NCBI GenBank assembly: GCA_032209605.1
Contig: JASFXZ010000002.1
Coordinates: 56,918,431-56,982,430 of the forward strand
Source of the DNA: Mactromeris polynyma
Taxonomy: Eukaryota; Mollusca; Bivalvia; Venerida; Mactridae
DNA length: 64,000 bases
Reading direction: 5' to 3'
The translations under genes were made by a program, and so were the position numbers. Positions 1 to 11,735 of the stretch are shown one piece after another (within the stretch, counting starts at the first letter, position 1; the number at the start of each line of letters is the position of its first letter). The notes under the pieces are model-generated. The model was given only the letters and a program-made list of their open reading frames with translations. It made no database searches and was not told where the DNA came from.

Positions 1-224
1 GACTGTCACATTTATGGATTAATCAAGGTCGAATGCTCATCACACTGAATCCAATCAAACAAAGAATACTCGATATGTATTATCAAAGGTGGTATAGTAA
101 AATAAGTAATTCAAATAGGTTACAGTGTTACTGCATCTTTAAGGTTATTGTACAATGGTCGCCATTTTGTATGTTGTGTTATGTGAAATGCTCACCAAGT
201 AAAGCTGATTCTACATCATTATAA
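1..224 (+). pseudogene. LINE reverse transcriptase ORF, 3' end (copy A)
   Basis: The plus strand encodes the C-terminal tail of the non-LTR retrotransposon protein seen more completely at 35380-37060; residues such as GLSHLWINQGRM and IKQRILD are shared. At about 150 copy A has one extra T relative to copy B, which shifts the frame before the end. The LINE 3' untranslated region and A-rich tail present in copy B (36990-37163) are missing here. It is a fragment of a dead element carried along in the duplication. Confidence 0.75.
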
Positions 225-504
225 CACCACTATCACTGGCTATTCACTGACTATTGTAAACAAAAATCACATGTCTTATGTGTAATTACAAAGTAGTCCC
301 ATGAAAAGTATGGTGCACTGTTTGTGCTTTCTGACTACTTAGAACAGTTTTGGTCCATTACACAGGTAGATAGGTAACACTTCACTCACTGTGTACCTTG
401 AAAAAATAACATTCAAAATTTACTTCATGTCAGTCAATAGTTTGTTTCCACAAATAGGAGTTAACATTCATGCACTTGAACTTAGTAAATTAGATATCAG
501 TGAA

Positions 505-721
505 TTAAACTCCACCATCCACTAAATCCTGCACCAGTGAATCAATATCGTATGTGTCATTGTCTTCTTCATAATAAACCTGATAAACACTGGATTTGTC
601 TCCATCACAACCTTCCACCACCGACAACACAGTTCCTGTATACCAATTTGATGAGCCATCTTCTAATATCCATTTAGAATCCTTCTGCCAACCAACTTGG
701 CTTTTTTTGTCCGGTTTGCTC
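505..721 (-). pseudogene. Coding-like last exon, possible Tudor-like fold (copy A)
   Basis: A minus-strand open block of about 72 codons follows a good splice acceptor (TTTGTTAG at 722-729) and ends with a stop codon at 505. The protein reads W-rich and acidic (SNWYTGTVLSVVEG, YQVYYEEDNDTYDIDSL). This pattern of a WYxGxV strand followed by an acidic Y-rich strand resembles Tudor/chromo-like barrels, but I recognise no specific family. Copy B has one different base at the end and reads five residues further (KFTDI). Upstream exons are not securely identified. It could be the last exon of the transposon gene lying to the right or of a separate gene. Confidence 0.4.
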
Positions 722-1158
722 CTAACAAACATTTAAAACCAATTATTAAACAATTGAAAATGAACGGGAGGGTATGATAGCTGTGATTTGTTCACCGGAA
801 TACCATTTTCTTCAATGTACAGTAGAGATTGTGAAATATTTGTTTAAATTTTATTTTTAATTTGTTCCTTGATTTACATGACACCAATATTTACTTTAAT
901 TCTCATTCCCGGGTTTCAAAGCAGTTACTATTATTTTCAGGGCTTTGAAGATCACCCTTGAATACTACTACCAGGATTCAAACCAACAACTTCCAGCCTT
1001 CTTTAATAATGCATGTAAATAAAAATATTTAATGATAATTTTGTCAGTAAATTTAATGATTCTACATTAAAGCTGGAATAAGTAAGTTTCTACTACAGCC
1101 ATATAGTGAACATTTATCATGCCTAGTGGTGGCATTTTGCTTAACAAACACACATAGC

Positions 1159-1347
1159 TTAGCATGTTTGAAACAGAATAACAAAAGTAAACCATAATTT
1201 ATATCCTAATAGTGGCAGCCATTCTGGTGCAGACAATTTCAAAACTTTCCCTGTAGCCATATCAAGAAAACAAGAAATACCATGATGCAGTGATGTTATT
1301 CTAAAATTCATAATGGGTTTATCAATTTTTCTACGAGGAAGGGTCAC
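1159..1347 (-). other. Unassigned coding-like block (copy A)
   Basis: About 60 minus-strand codons with a protein-like composition (PRRKIDKPIMNFRITSLHHG, then CFLDMATGKVLKLSAPEW). The block may end at a splice donor after about 1190 (AAATTATG followed by GTTTAC). Copy B carries the same block at 38048-38329. I do not recognise the product. It could be an exon of the same minus-strand gene as the blocks at 505 and 1434. Near identity between the two copies gives no evidence of selection, because the whole region is a young duplicate. Confidence 0.3.
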
Positions 1348-1433
1348 ATAAAAACATTCTTCTTAAATTTCAATGCACCTCTTCCTATTCAGAGAATAAT
1401 TATTGCTTCTATTCTACATGGAATAAAATTATT

Positions 1434-1628
1434 TTAGTAAATGTGAATATAACTAACAATCTCATTTCCGCCAGATGTGGTTAAACTAGGTATACAATCA
1501 AAGGACTGAAGGTCCTGAGAGGCGCTTCCAGGGCACGTTTTCAATAATATTTGAAGGTGATTATTTTCAATAATCATCTTCCTATGCCATCCATCCGCTC
1601 TCTTCTTGGAATTAACCCCATCACACAC
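1434..1628 (-). other. Unassigned coding-like block (copy A)
   Basis: A minus-strand open block of 64 codons, starting at a GTG and ending in TAA. It contains CDGVNSKKRADGWHRK and LLKTCPGSASQDLQSFDC. The cysteine and serine spacing looks protein-like, but no family is recognised. It is repeated at 38416-38610 in copy B with a handful of substitutions. It may be an exon of the same gene as the blocks at 505-721 and 1159-1347. Splice sites on either side are ambiguous. Confidence 0.3.
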
Positions 1629-2692
1629 TCATGCTTGATCGATATATAGTTCCAGACAATTCTAAAAAGGAATTAGACTCGAAAACCTTCTAAACTGTTT
1701 TCGATAATCAGTTTAATATGGACATCTGGGGTTTTGGTTTATGATTGAGAAATATTCTGTACTTTCAAGAAAAAAAAAGAGATATTAATGCGCTAGGAAA
1801 TTCATAGGCCAAAAAGTTGTCACATAATGACACCTTTAAAAGTTTTGACAATGTACACTGTCGATATTATAAAGGGTATGGAGTGAAACAAAGTAGTGTA
1901 ACAGTCTGGTTGTTATGTAACTCCATAGGTATTAACATGACGGACTCAAGTAACCTGACCCATTCCAGATGGAATATTGTGCAGTAATAAATCTCAATGA
2001 AATGATTCAGTCTTCATCTTTAAAAACATAGTGTTACTTTACAATTGTAAAATAACAATACGTTTGTATATAGCTGTATTATATCACTATACGACTTTCA
2101 ATATAGGAGTCTGGACTTTCATATTGAAATACATTTGTAATTATGCATACATAACCATCAACTTGTTTTTGTAAGGGCTAAATGGGATTAACAAATAATA
2201 CTAAGAATGACAATTTTATGTATACAACGCAAAGTTTACGCTGTTAATTGTTTCAGCATCAAGACTCCCATTCATGCAGTGTATAAACTTGTTCAAGCCG
2301 TATAGACAGTATATAATACTATGTTTAATTGACGTACAGTGTCTTGCATACTTTTTGTTTTCAACGAGTGTCTAGCAACACAGGTAGTAAAATATTAATT
2401 AATACTTTCCCGCTTTAACTCAGACTGAAATAACATTTTACTTCTAACTTTCTTGATATAAAAACCAATATAAAGATCTAATATTGTAATTTTATTTCCT
2501 TCATTCCATTGTAGTTATTTTGGTAAACATTTATAGAAAAGCCATGAATAACAAGTACAAATACAGTAATATTTATTCTCAAAAATACTTATCTACAAAT
2601 TTAAAAGTTTTGTATCTTCCGACAATCCAGTATAACCATTGTCTCTCTGAATGTATACAACATCTCGAATCAAGTCACATTTTATCACAGAT
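1629..2692. other. No gene seen; copy A-specific segments
   Basis: AT-rich DNA without a supported gene. Two segments, about 1806-1930 and 2175-2310, are present here but missing at the matching points of copy B (near 38785 and 39770). Copy B in turn carries a 0.75-kb hairpin element where copy A has only the site near 2089. Confidence 0.6.
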
Positions 2693-2917
2693 CTATATAT
2701 GCTTTCTGTACTCATTTAACGTCTTTTCCGCATGGTCACATGTTGTATGTTCTAGTCTCTCGAAAAGGCGACTTTTACAACTGTCATAACTATCTGAGGC
2801 AAAAATAATGGACAGGGTATACCAGTCATCTTGGTATGCGACATCAACATAGGAGTCAGGGTTCTCACTTGGATTTGGATTTGCGTCCCTGGGAAGAAAT
2901 ACGAGTCCAAAACTCAT
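2693..2917 (-). other. Unassigned coding-like terminal exon (copy A)
   Basis: A minus-strand open block ending in TAG at 2693. A strong pyrimidine-rich acceptor (TTTCTTCCCAG) lies inside it at about 2891-2901, so the coding part is probably 2693-2890. It would begin GDANPNPSENPDSY and end AEKTLNEYRKHI. It is acidic and Tyr/Asp-rich, with two Cys. No family is recognised. Copy B at 40161-40385 differs by a few residues and stays open. Confidence 0.35.
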
Positions 2918-3370
2918 AGGAGTCTAGTATAATGCAATTTGGGGCAGTAAGTGGTTGACTTGATTGTGGATGAAATTCATCAATTATCCCTTTATCTTCT
3001 TCACTGGATTTAAACCGCTGTCATCTAAAATAGACAAATTTGAAACATTGTCATAAATTATCCGAAAATTGTGACTATCCGAAGTTGGTACAATCGAACA
3101 AATCTGGGTCATGATCAATCAGTGTTACTCGTTTAAAAAGGCACTTTGATAATAATAATTAATAATAACATTCACTTAAATGATCAAAGTAAAGTTGCTG
3201 AAGTAATATTCGAGAACTTCGATATGAGAATACTGAGCGTCACTCGATAGGCGAAATTCAGAAAATAACATAGAATTTTGACACATTTTCGCTGCATCTT
3301 AACCTCATTGTTACAATAAGATACTTCTTGCAAATGATTAATGAATGTTGGAATATAGAAAAACACGTAC

Positions 3371-3497
3371 CATAATTATCTTGTATACACTTAAAATGGT
3401 CATCTTGCCAAAAGTGAATATCACGATTCCGCAATATTAACGCATGCAGAAAACCACAGGGATACGGGTTAGAAACGGACAAATAGGATTTTCGCAA
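3371..3497 (-). other. Exon-like block with donor site (copy A)
   Basis: A minus-strand open block ends exactly at a consensus donor (ATTATG followed by GTACGTG). It encodes a compact Cys/His/Trp-rich stretch (NPYPCGFLHALILRNRDIHF, then WQDDHFKC). The next candidate acceptor (about 3028, TCTATTTTAG) would add a short tail ending in a stop. The equivalent in copy B (about 40905-41040) has indels that break the frame. The upstream acceptor is unclear: copy B has TTTCTAAG where copy A has TTTCTAAC. The family is not recognised. Confidence 0.3.
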
Positions 3498-6400
3498 AAG
3501 AGAAAAAGGTCATTTTATTCATATGTTTTATAGCAGGTTCTACATGTTGTGGTTATTACTGATTGTTTCATCATTAATGCATCAATCTATGTTGAATTAA
3601 TTTGTTTCAATTGCGGTTACTTTGAGTTGAGGTTGAAATTTATCAAAAATCACCTACCAAAAGTACTTTCAGTACTTTAATTGATCATATTAGAAATTAA
3701 TACGCGATTATTCGGGTAAACCAAAACTGACTCAAACAATCCAGATAACGCGTTTATATCAAGATTCCCCTTCTACAATTGATATATCTCTGACTCGTTG
3801 AATCTATAATAAATCAGAGGAATGTACATGTACTATTTTCTTGAGACGAATGAATATGGTTGGCGGTACTTTGAATAAACTTCCGGTTGATACGATGATA
3901 GCAAAGAGACGCTAAAGCGCCTCAAAAACAATAACATTTGTACCTTCTGCTACTTGATGAATTGGTTACATCTGAATCCACATTCTTCTGTCCACTACAA
4001 GGAATTAATTAAAAGCATGACAATAACTATCACATATAAAGCTTCAAATGTAACAATACAGTAAATGAAAAAGCGTTAATATACATTCAATGGTTGTTCA
4101 GTTTAGTTATATTGGGTTTAAGACCCTATCAACAACTTAAGTCAGTTTAATGTTTTGTCAGTCTATACAACATCTACCAGCTCACCATAACCAGTGCATT
4201 CCCAGATTTCACTGCAAGCCAGGGACAGCTTTCCCACTTGAATCAGCAGTGGGAGGCAAATGACCACAGATAGATTATTGGATGAAATCACCAAAGTGAC
4301 TGTATCTGGCTGGACCCAGAGTCACAGCCATGAAATTCGAACTGATAGTCTAATGCGGTACACTTTACTAGTATCATGAAAGTTCCAGTAGGTAGAGGCT
4401 TATTCCATAAAGCTTGACAATCACATAATTGAACATATATTGGTGGTCCAAAGTATGTCTAGTTATCTGGTCCACCAAGTGATTCATTTCTTATCATTAC
4501 ATTGCAAAAAAGATACATCATATATACTGACCTACTAGTATCCTGGTTCTCTGGAAGGCTGCTGTTTCCTTTCGTACTGGAGTAGTATGTTGTGGTGGTT
4601 TCCTAGAAATATTTTAACATCTATAATTAAGCAATATACACATGTTTAACAATAACCTTTCCTAGGAAGTGAAAAAACATAGTCTTTACTGATGGTGTAT
4701 TTCTTTACAAGATCTAAGTGGGATACATGTAACACATGCATTGTCAATATAAGCATCTTTGAGTCTTAACACTTGAGAAAGTGATGGAATGCATATTACT
4801 TAATATTATTCCATTATTATTCATTAAATTCAACATAGTTAATACAATCTGCTGTTCATGCAATCAAACCCAAATGTTTACTGGATGTTAGTATAGTGTG
4901 ATGCTCACTATATTTGAATGCTAGTAACACCAACATCAAGACAATTAACATATCCTTAGACAATTGAATAACATCAAGTTTTTGGGTCTTAACATTATAT
5001 ATTGTCAGTGAAGATTAAATATTTAGTATTTGTTACAACGAACACTTTCAATGTTTCTACACAGAGTAAAAACTTTTTTTTAAATACATTTGGTGTCAAT
5101 TCTAAAATGAAGAAACACAGTTGATATGGAATGTTTTAATTTATAAAATTATACCTTTTATTTGGTACACAATCAGATATCTGTTGCGCTGGTTTCCTCT
5201 TTCTATTCTTTGTAGTATAGTTGGTTGAAGTAGTTGTGTCCAAGTTTGGTTGGTGAGTATCAGGACTTTTGAACTGCAAATACATAAAAAGAAATGTTAT
5301 TTTCATACCTATTTGTATGGATCAGGGAATTTCACAAATTAAATTCATTTTATAAAATTGTTTTTAACAAATTATGCAACTCATTCACAACATGATAATA
5401 GTATGAAACATACCCATGGAATAGGTGGTTGTCTTATTCCAGAAAGAGTTCCATATCTTAGAGAAGCCAGTTCAGGTAAAATGTGTATTTCACAAAATGC
5501 TTTCAATTTTGGTACCACTACATTTTGCCACAGTTGTATTCTCTTAAAATTCGGAGGATACAAATGTCATTGGGATTTGTCCTTCTAACAACTAATCACA
5601 CCATTCAAAGTTACAAATGTTGAGCTGTCCTTGAATTTGGTATAAAGAATTGTGGTTTTCTTTTAGTTTCATTGGTCCATTTTTTGAAGTCAAGCAAAAC
5701 GTTGAATCTTTTTCACAGGCTTCAGAAAGTAACATGTTTTTATTCATTAGCACTGTTTTGATTTCAATCAACCCTTCCGGTCCATGTTTCCCAACTACAA
5801 TTCCAACCGGTGATGTTGCTAGGACGTTGTATTTGGAATCTATAACTAAACAAGGTGATACTATAGAAATGCCTTTATCTATACCTTTCAGATATTCAAT
5901 TTTTACATTGGTTTCTTCGGATAGTCCCCTTGATGTGTATTTGTTACCTTTGAAGTTGGAGTATAAAAGTCTTTTCACTATGTTGTTTCTGTTGTTGTGG
6001 TTTGATCTTTTTACTATTTCACCAAAATTAGAACTGGTCAACATTTTCTTTCCTTCAGTATGCCATTTGTCTTGTGAAGTCTGTCCTCTAGAGTTTTTTT
6101 TTCAATTTTCTTTATTTCCTTTGTAGTTAGTTTTACATTAGATTCCAAATGTTTTGTACATTCCGTTTCTAATTCCTTCTGTGGTAAATCAGAGACATCA
6201 GAAAGTACATCGTGTCCATAGTCGGTTTTTGCTTTCTTTGTTTGAGATTGGTGAGAACGGTGATCAGGAGTTGTTTCAAAGATATTCTGGAATACCATTG
6301 GAGACCAAGCTGGGCCTAGTATAGATCTCAACCCACTGCCATAGCACCTAGTATGAAAAAAATCTTTGAAACAACGGTTTGTACTTTTAGCCCCTTCAAA

Positions 6401-6933
6401 TTTGCATCTGATGTGCACCCATGATTCTGCTAAGTTGCTTGTGAAGTTTCCATAGAGTCTATCGGCTTTTTCAGCCAACCGGTTCAAAATTACATAGACG
6501 TCTTTCAACATTTCAGAATCTGCTATAACTGCATTGGATGTGTCACAATTGACCTTTCTGCAGACGCTTCGTAGCCACGCCCCCCTTAGTAACATGTTCT
6601 CACTGTAACCACGTTAGACAAGCCATGTCCAATATGGCGTCGTACAAAGAACAACAATTTCGATAATTAGTTGAAGGAGGAGTTATTATTTGTATCGTAT
6701 TTGCCCCGGGGAGGGCGCCGACTATATTTGATACTGTCAAAGATATAGCCTAACTTAGGGATCAGGTATTAAAGTAGATCGCTATTTGTTTTATGTAAAG
6801 AAGAGCGCTGTGACCAAAGCACAGGTTTAGTGATCGTGCTATGCAAAAATGTTAGTAATGTTGGTAAAAGAATCAATGAATTCATGCATAACTTTGCAAT
6901 TTGGTAGCTGTAATCAAAATATCATAAAAATAT

Positions 6934-7041
6934 AATAGTCAACCTGGCGCCATCAGCGACAATTATTAAATTCTGTGTGAGTCAAGATTTCACCAATAGT
7001 CAACCTGGCGCCATCAGCGACAATTATTTAATTCTGTGTGA
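6934..7041. repeat. 47-bp direct repeat inside the 2.68-kb element
   Basis: AATAGTCAACCTGGCGCCAT and the bases after it occur at 6934-6980 and again at 6995-7041, almost identical, 61 bp apart. The unit contains the palindrome GGCGCC and AATTATT. This is sub-terminal repetition near the left end of a DNA transposon, where such repeats often bind transposase; that role is an inference. Confidence 0.7.
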
Positions 7042-7260
7042 TCATTGATTCAACACAAGGGTTACATACAGTATGTTGATTATACCGTATTGTCAGTCTA
7101 TGTCAATCAACATCTGTGACTCGCGGGGGCCGACTAATAACGGGCTGATGTAGATAGTATTCCATCGGATTTTTCCTCATTATATGATATTTCTTAATAA
7201 TTAGATTTGCTTTCAGCCTTTGACTAGATTAAGAGTTTCAAGCCATTGACTGGAAATTGA

Positions 7261-7500
7261 AACGGTAAGATGGAATAAACCTTAAATGCTATACCACGAT
7301 CAGAAAGAAAATGTCAACTATGTAATGTTTTAGAAGACGAATTTCATTTTATATTAGAATGTCCTTTATATAAAACACATTTCGAACCAATTATTATGCA
7401 ATACATTTACATGAGATCATTATTATTCCATGTAAGTCCATGTTTGCAGTTTATTGCGGGTTTACAGGGGAAGTATTTACCCCCAAAAACATGAAACGTT
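7261..7500 (+). pseudogene. LINE 3' end fragment with CCHC-like motif
   Basis: The plus strand reads a short protein tail with the CxxC...H...C arrangement typical of the C-terminus of several LINE ORF2 proteins (KCQLCNVLEDEFHFILECPL), followed by LYKTHFEP. It runs on into stops after about 7490. The region downstream resembles the dispersed repeat at 34.68 and 63.64 kb. It is a truncated retrotransposon nested in the 2.68-kb element. Confidence 0.55.
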
Positions 7501-10199
7501 ATATGTTATGTCCGTCCCCTTATGTATGATGTTCTTTAGTGTGAATGAAAGTCATTTTAGTCATCAAGTTTAGGTATAGCTATATGTTTGTGTACATAAA
7601 CCACCTTTATTTTGTGTGGAGATGGACATTAGAATATCAGGATTATTTCTCAAATCTTCAAATCCTGCAACATATATTTCTACAAATTCCAAAAATCATA
7701 CTTTAAAGATACTATGATAAAATAGAAACAGAGGCAGACACAAGGCCTGCACATAGGTTGGACAAATTATATAATGTTATGCAATAAACAATAATGTCGC
7801 GTGTGTGCACTATCTAGATGTAAATCTTATCCAGCCCCGTAATCAGCATTTCACAGTCTGACCCAGTGGGAGTCCAATATGCATCCAATCAGTTTTTGCT
7901 GTCACCATCCGACACATATATACAGCAACGTTGAGAAATGTAAATTATTTTATAGCCTTTAACTTAATGACCATTTATAAAAATTAAATGTTCAGACTTG
8001 TGTTGAATGTTAGAAGATAGGTTTATTTATTTAACGAAATCAACATACTCGTAGGTGTGATATTTAGGATTTTAAACCAGATATATTACTAATTTTTATA
8101 CTTACATAAATTGTAAACCCCCAATGCAATTGAAATACATGTAATGAAGAAATAAGAACTGACATATAAGTTACTTTCGAAAGCAATACTTGACAGTCAG
8201 TAAACAAGACCGGTGTATCACCTGTATTTAGATTAGATTTAGATATCAATTATTACAAAAACTAAGATATTTTTCTCCATGTATATATGTTTCAGTTTCA
8301 TTTTTTTAATCGCAATAATTATTGATTTTATAATAGATTCTGGTCATGTTTAGTTATACAAACTCAGGCTTATTACAATTTATAAAGTAATGTCCGTTCT
8401 AAGCAAAAACAAATCCAAATACTTGCTTGAATGCTGACATAAGTCAATTATTTTAGTTTAGAAAAATAACATTATGTTCCCTCAAAATGCAGATGTATTC
8501 AGTAATATAGTTAATTTGATATATTTTCACATTTATAAATTGCAACTGATTAAAACTAGAATACGAGAAAGCGATATTTCCGAGAGAGAAAAAGTGGACC
8601 ACTTCCAAATGATTGGTTGGAATAAAACAATATAGCAACATTTTAGCTAAATAGTATAAATTGTATAAGATTATGTTATTTCTTGGATAATTATGTGAAA
8701 AAAATACATTTTAAGTTGTAAATTTGTGTTTCTTCATGTTTAAAGCCAGACTTTTCATTAACTTGTAATGTGTGTCCCCTCCCAGTCAAACTGATATTTA
8801 AAGGTAAAAATACCAAATACCAAACAAAAAGTTATATTTTTATCAATGGGGCATATCAGTTTGCGTTAATTTTAGACATATTTAACTCGTGATGTGGTCT
8901 GCCGCACAACTTAATCCACCGCATGCATTTGTCTTAGGTTTTGGTTGTTGTTGTTGTTGAAAAGGTAAGAATTTCACGCCACCTATCAGTCTGGACATCA
9001 ATTGTCACTTTCACACAATGCCCGAAGCTACACCTTTTCACCATTGTCTTAGATCAATAATAAACACCCTGTAATTTGCTTTCCAGAAAGCTATCACTCT
9101 TAGACAAATTTGTTGACAACTGTAGCGCTTGTCTAACAAAATGGCGTCGATAAAACAATGCCGGAGGTGTGCGCGAATACTGCAACGCGATTGGCTAACG
9201 CGAGCTGTCAATCAATATCTGCAGAAAGGTCAATTGTTCTCATTTAAAGTATCTTTCTAGTATTCGGCTTGGTAAAGGAATATGTCCATTTCAGTATTTT
9301 CACAAACTTGATTTTCAATTTCTTGTCCATCTTCAATACACTGATCATCAACCTGTACACGTGTGGCCTTGTACCTCTTGCAAAATTCTGAACATTCATC
9401 ATGAATACCAAAGATGTGTTTTCCCGCATTTCTAATATCGCTTTTCAATGTTTTAACTGCCTCCTTTTTGTTTGGCTCCAATTTTCTTCTTTTTATAGCA
9501 CATCTTACTCCAGTTGTTAATTTTCTGGTGTTCATTTGGATGAGTTTGCCCTTTCCTTTATATTGCGGTTTGGTACTTATTAATTTTTCCAAATTGACTC
9601 TCAGGCATTTTGTTGCATGATTTGCACATTCAAGTTTTGATACATGAGGTCCCCAAACAGGTGCTGATGTTATTATTTTAGCATACACTGAACTATCACC
9701 ATCAGCTATCATGTTCATGTAACGAAGACCATATTTTGTCTCGCACTGTAAAAAGCCATCAAGAATTATATCACTTTCCATGGATTGAGAAGATTCTGTC
9801 CAGTTCTTATAACAATTGTGTACTTTGGCAGGTTTTCCATCCGACTGAGTGGAGCAAATGTAGCATAATTTGTTTCGAATGCCTATGTGCAAAAGTTTAC
9901 GTGTCCTGGCACCAAATATGACAGCTACTCCTGCCATGGCATTATACGAATGTTTATGCGTTCTTTTGCTCCATCCTCCATCACAAATCACACTTATGGC
10001 TGGAATTCCTTCAAAAAATTCATCATTCTCAATAGCAAGAAGTCTTTCCTCCTCACCAGCCACTTTCATTTCTTGTTCCAATACATCTTTCCACCATTCC
10101 GATATCAAGTGTTCTATTTCCGTGAACTAAGTGTAGGAATCCCTAATGTCCCCAAACACTCATTCATTGAGGAATGTCCACCTCCGGTCACAATTGTTC

Positions 10200-10987
10200 C
10201 CCAGACACCTATTACGTTTATTTCATGATTGTCTTTATTTGTTGTTCTGTTCTGTACTATCCTTGAGTTCGAAGTACTTTAAATGCAAATTTGTAGTTTT
10301 TTGCAGTTTAACCATTTCTTAAATGCTTTAATTTTGACACTAAAAATTAGGCTAAAATAGTGAATTGCATATTGGAATAAATCATAAACATTCTTTGTTT
10401 GTGACACAAAGTGGATGGGTTTAAGTTGTATATGTACTGGACAATGCAATTTTATAAGAAGATAATTTGAAAACTGCACAGCTTTTTAGAAGAGACAGAA
10501 ATTTAAAGTTTTGGGTCCGAGTTCGAGACCATCGGGAGGTAGTTTTTTTTCATTACAATATTATATATTGTGTTGGTCATCTACAGTTGTACTTACACGA
10601 CTTATACTAATAAATGTTCGCTCGAATATCATTATTTAAAAAATTGTATAGCATATTGTGTATTTATAAGCTATTCACTTATAACGATATGGTTTCATGA
10701 TTTTTAAAGTGCACAATATCATCGTGCAGTAGATTTACATGTACATTTATCGCTACACACTCACAGTATATGGAACAAAGTTGATATGGCTACTTCGAAA
10801 AACGTAAGGGGTTCACATGAACATTTTAGCGACAACGCAATAGCCATCATTAAACACGTTTGAATTAACGACAAATCAATTAGACGATAACAAAAAAGAA
10901 TATAAAAAATAAACAGACAGACCCGACAAACAACAAGTAATTGACGAGCACTGAGTAAGGGATAAAATTCATATTGTCCATAAAAAA
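10200..10987. other. 5' region of the transposase gene; no intact ORF
   Basis: Upstream of the copy A transposase block. Short N-terminal coding remains (WGTIVTGGGHSSMNECLGTL on the minus strand, near 10140-10215) are present but out of frame with the main block, because copy A lacks 9-10 bases that copy B keeps near 46270. A further 120 bp present in copy B (about 46425-46550) is deleted here. Beyond that the DNA is AT-rich with no supported gene. Confidence 0.5.
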
Positions 10988-11076
10988 GGGGAGGCAGGAA
11001 TGTATCTCGAACTCACACGCTATCTATTGGTCGAAGTTACTAGTCAGAAGCGCTACCAATTGAGCTATCGCTACTG
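10988..11076 (-). ncRNA. tRNA-like sequence, probably a SINE head (copy A)
   Basis: On the minus strand a near-canonical RNA polymerase III A box (TAGCTCAATTGGTAGCGC) is followed about 40 bp later by a B-box-like GAGTTCGAGAT. The intervening anticodon arm does not fold as a normal tRNA arm, and the sequence runs on into A/T-rich DNA. It is therefore better read as a tRNA-derived element or tRNA pseudogene than as a functional tRNA. It is duplicated at 47274-47362. Confidence 0.5.
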
Positions 11077-11459
11077 TCTACTTTGAGCGATATTTCATCA
11101 ACATTTAATACTAATCCTGAAGATAATAGGCATGATAATGACTGTAAGCTGCTTTACATGTATTGGAAAGTGGATATGGTCGTGTTTACTATCGACTTAT
11201 CTTAACTGAGTTATACCCATTGTGTTTTGTTATAATGTACATTATGTTGCTATGAAACATGTTATGTTTTAATGCAATAAATTGTTTGTATTGTATATAT
11301 ATAGAAAGGTCAGTACGCTTTCTGCTCATGTCAGATTTTGTAGCAATTTTTAATCAACTAGGTAGATCTAGAAATCTCATTTAAATATAATTAACTATTC
11401 TGACCACAGGGTATCACAAAATGACAAATTGTAAAATGGCTACCTGATGATGTGTTTAT

Positions 11460-11735
11460 ACCGCCCGGAGGGATTAAAGTGTCATCAATTTTCGTAAGTT
11501 TTTTACAATTCCGCCTGTTTCGGGACGGTACGTGGTCGTATTTTCGAGTTGAAAATGTTCTTTTATTATTGATCGGGACCTGAATAAGCGGTCGCATCTC
11601 GCAATATTGAGTTGACCGCAATATCGAGCTGCGCGACCATTGAATTTTATAGAGAAAAATTCTGGTCCGGAAAAAAGCGGTCTTAATAGAGTTGGTCTTA
11701 AAATCGAGTTGGTCGTATCATGAGTTTTTACTGTA
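11460..11735. repeat. Degenerate internally repeated element (copy A)
   Basis: A noncoding stretch made of imperfect repeats around TCGAGTTG and GGTCG (for example GCAATATTGAGTTGACCG, CAATATCGAGCTGCGCGACC and AAAATCGAGTTGGTCG), ending in TTTTTACTGTATATATATAC. It is repeated almost exactly at 47737-48012. It resembles a small noncoding mobile-element end. Open reading frames across it are by-products of its composition. Confidence 0.4.

Larger units (their letters stand above)
6552..9230. mobile_element. 2.68-kb non-autonomous DNA transposon inserted in copy A
   Basis: Copy B preserves the empty site (one CAATTG at 45504-45509), whereas copy A has CAATTG on both sides (6546-6551 and 9231-9236). 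The ends are inverted repeats: ACCTTTCTGCAGA at the left, and TCTGCAGAAAGGT at the right. Because the target is palindromic, the duplication could be read as 6 bp (CAATTG) or as 4 bp (AATT) with one more TIR base. No transposase ORF is present. The interior holds a 47-bp direct repeat (6934-6980 and 6995-7041), a LINE 3' fragment (about 7261-7500) and a dispersed repeat (about 7500-7790). The superfamily is not assigned. Insertion took place after the duplication, or copy B lost the element cleanly. Confidence 0.85.
3944..10108 (-). pseudogene. Mutator-like transposase + YqaJ nuclease gene, copy A (broken)
   Basis: Reading on the minus strand, the first block (10108-9257) is the core of an animal Mutator-like transposase. 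Motifs include SVICDGGWSKRTHKHSYNAM, IADGDSSVY and a CANH metal-ligand-like motif. The gene is then split by a 2679-bp insertion (6552-9230) and resumes at 6551-6038 with the transposase C-terminus (NLAESWVHIRCKFEGAKSTN, then FHTRCYGSGLRS). A YqaJ-type PD-(D/E)xK nuclease domain follows at 6044-5414, with SPVGIVV and GLIEIKTVL. The motif-II Asp is Val here (Asp in copy B). Downstream spliced exons are 5273-5155, 4602-4532 and 3994-3944. Copy A damage: a TAG in place of Trp near 9247, the insertion, a 1-nt loss in exon 4602-4532 that leads to an early stop in the next exon, a 21-nt in-frame loss in exon 3994-3944, and indels near 5550-5600. It is a dead copy of a mobile-element gene. Confidence 0.8.

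Noticed and set aside
5650..6126. 158-codon plus-strand ORF (and its copy at 44567-45043)
   Set aside because: Antisense to the YqaJ domain, which has recognisable motifs on the minus strand; the plus-strand product is Phe/Leu-rich without family features.
9414..10228. Several plus-strand ORFs over the transposase block
   Set aside because: Shadows of the minus-strand transposase, whose motifs are clear.
10988..11076. Functional tRNA gene
   Set aside because: A and B boxes are present, but the anticodon and T arms do not form a proper cloverleaf and the sequence is duplicated as part of a repeat.
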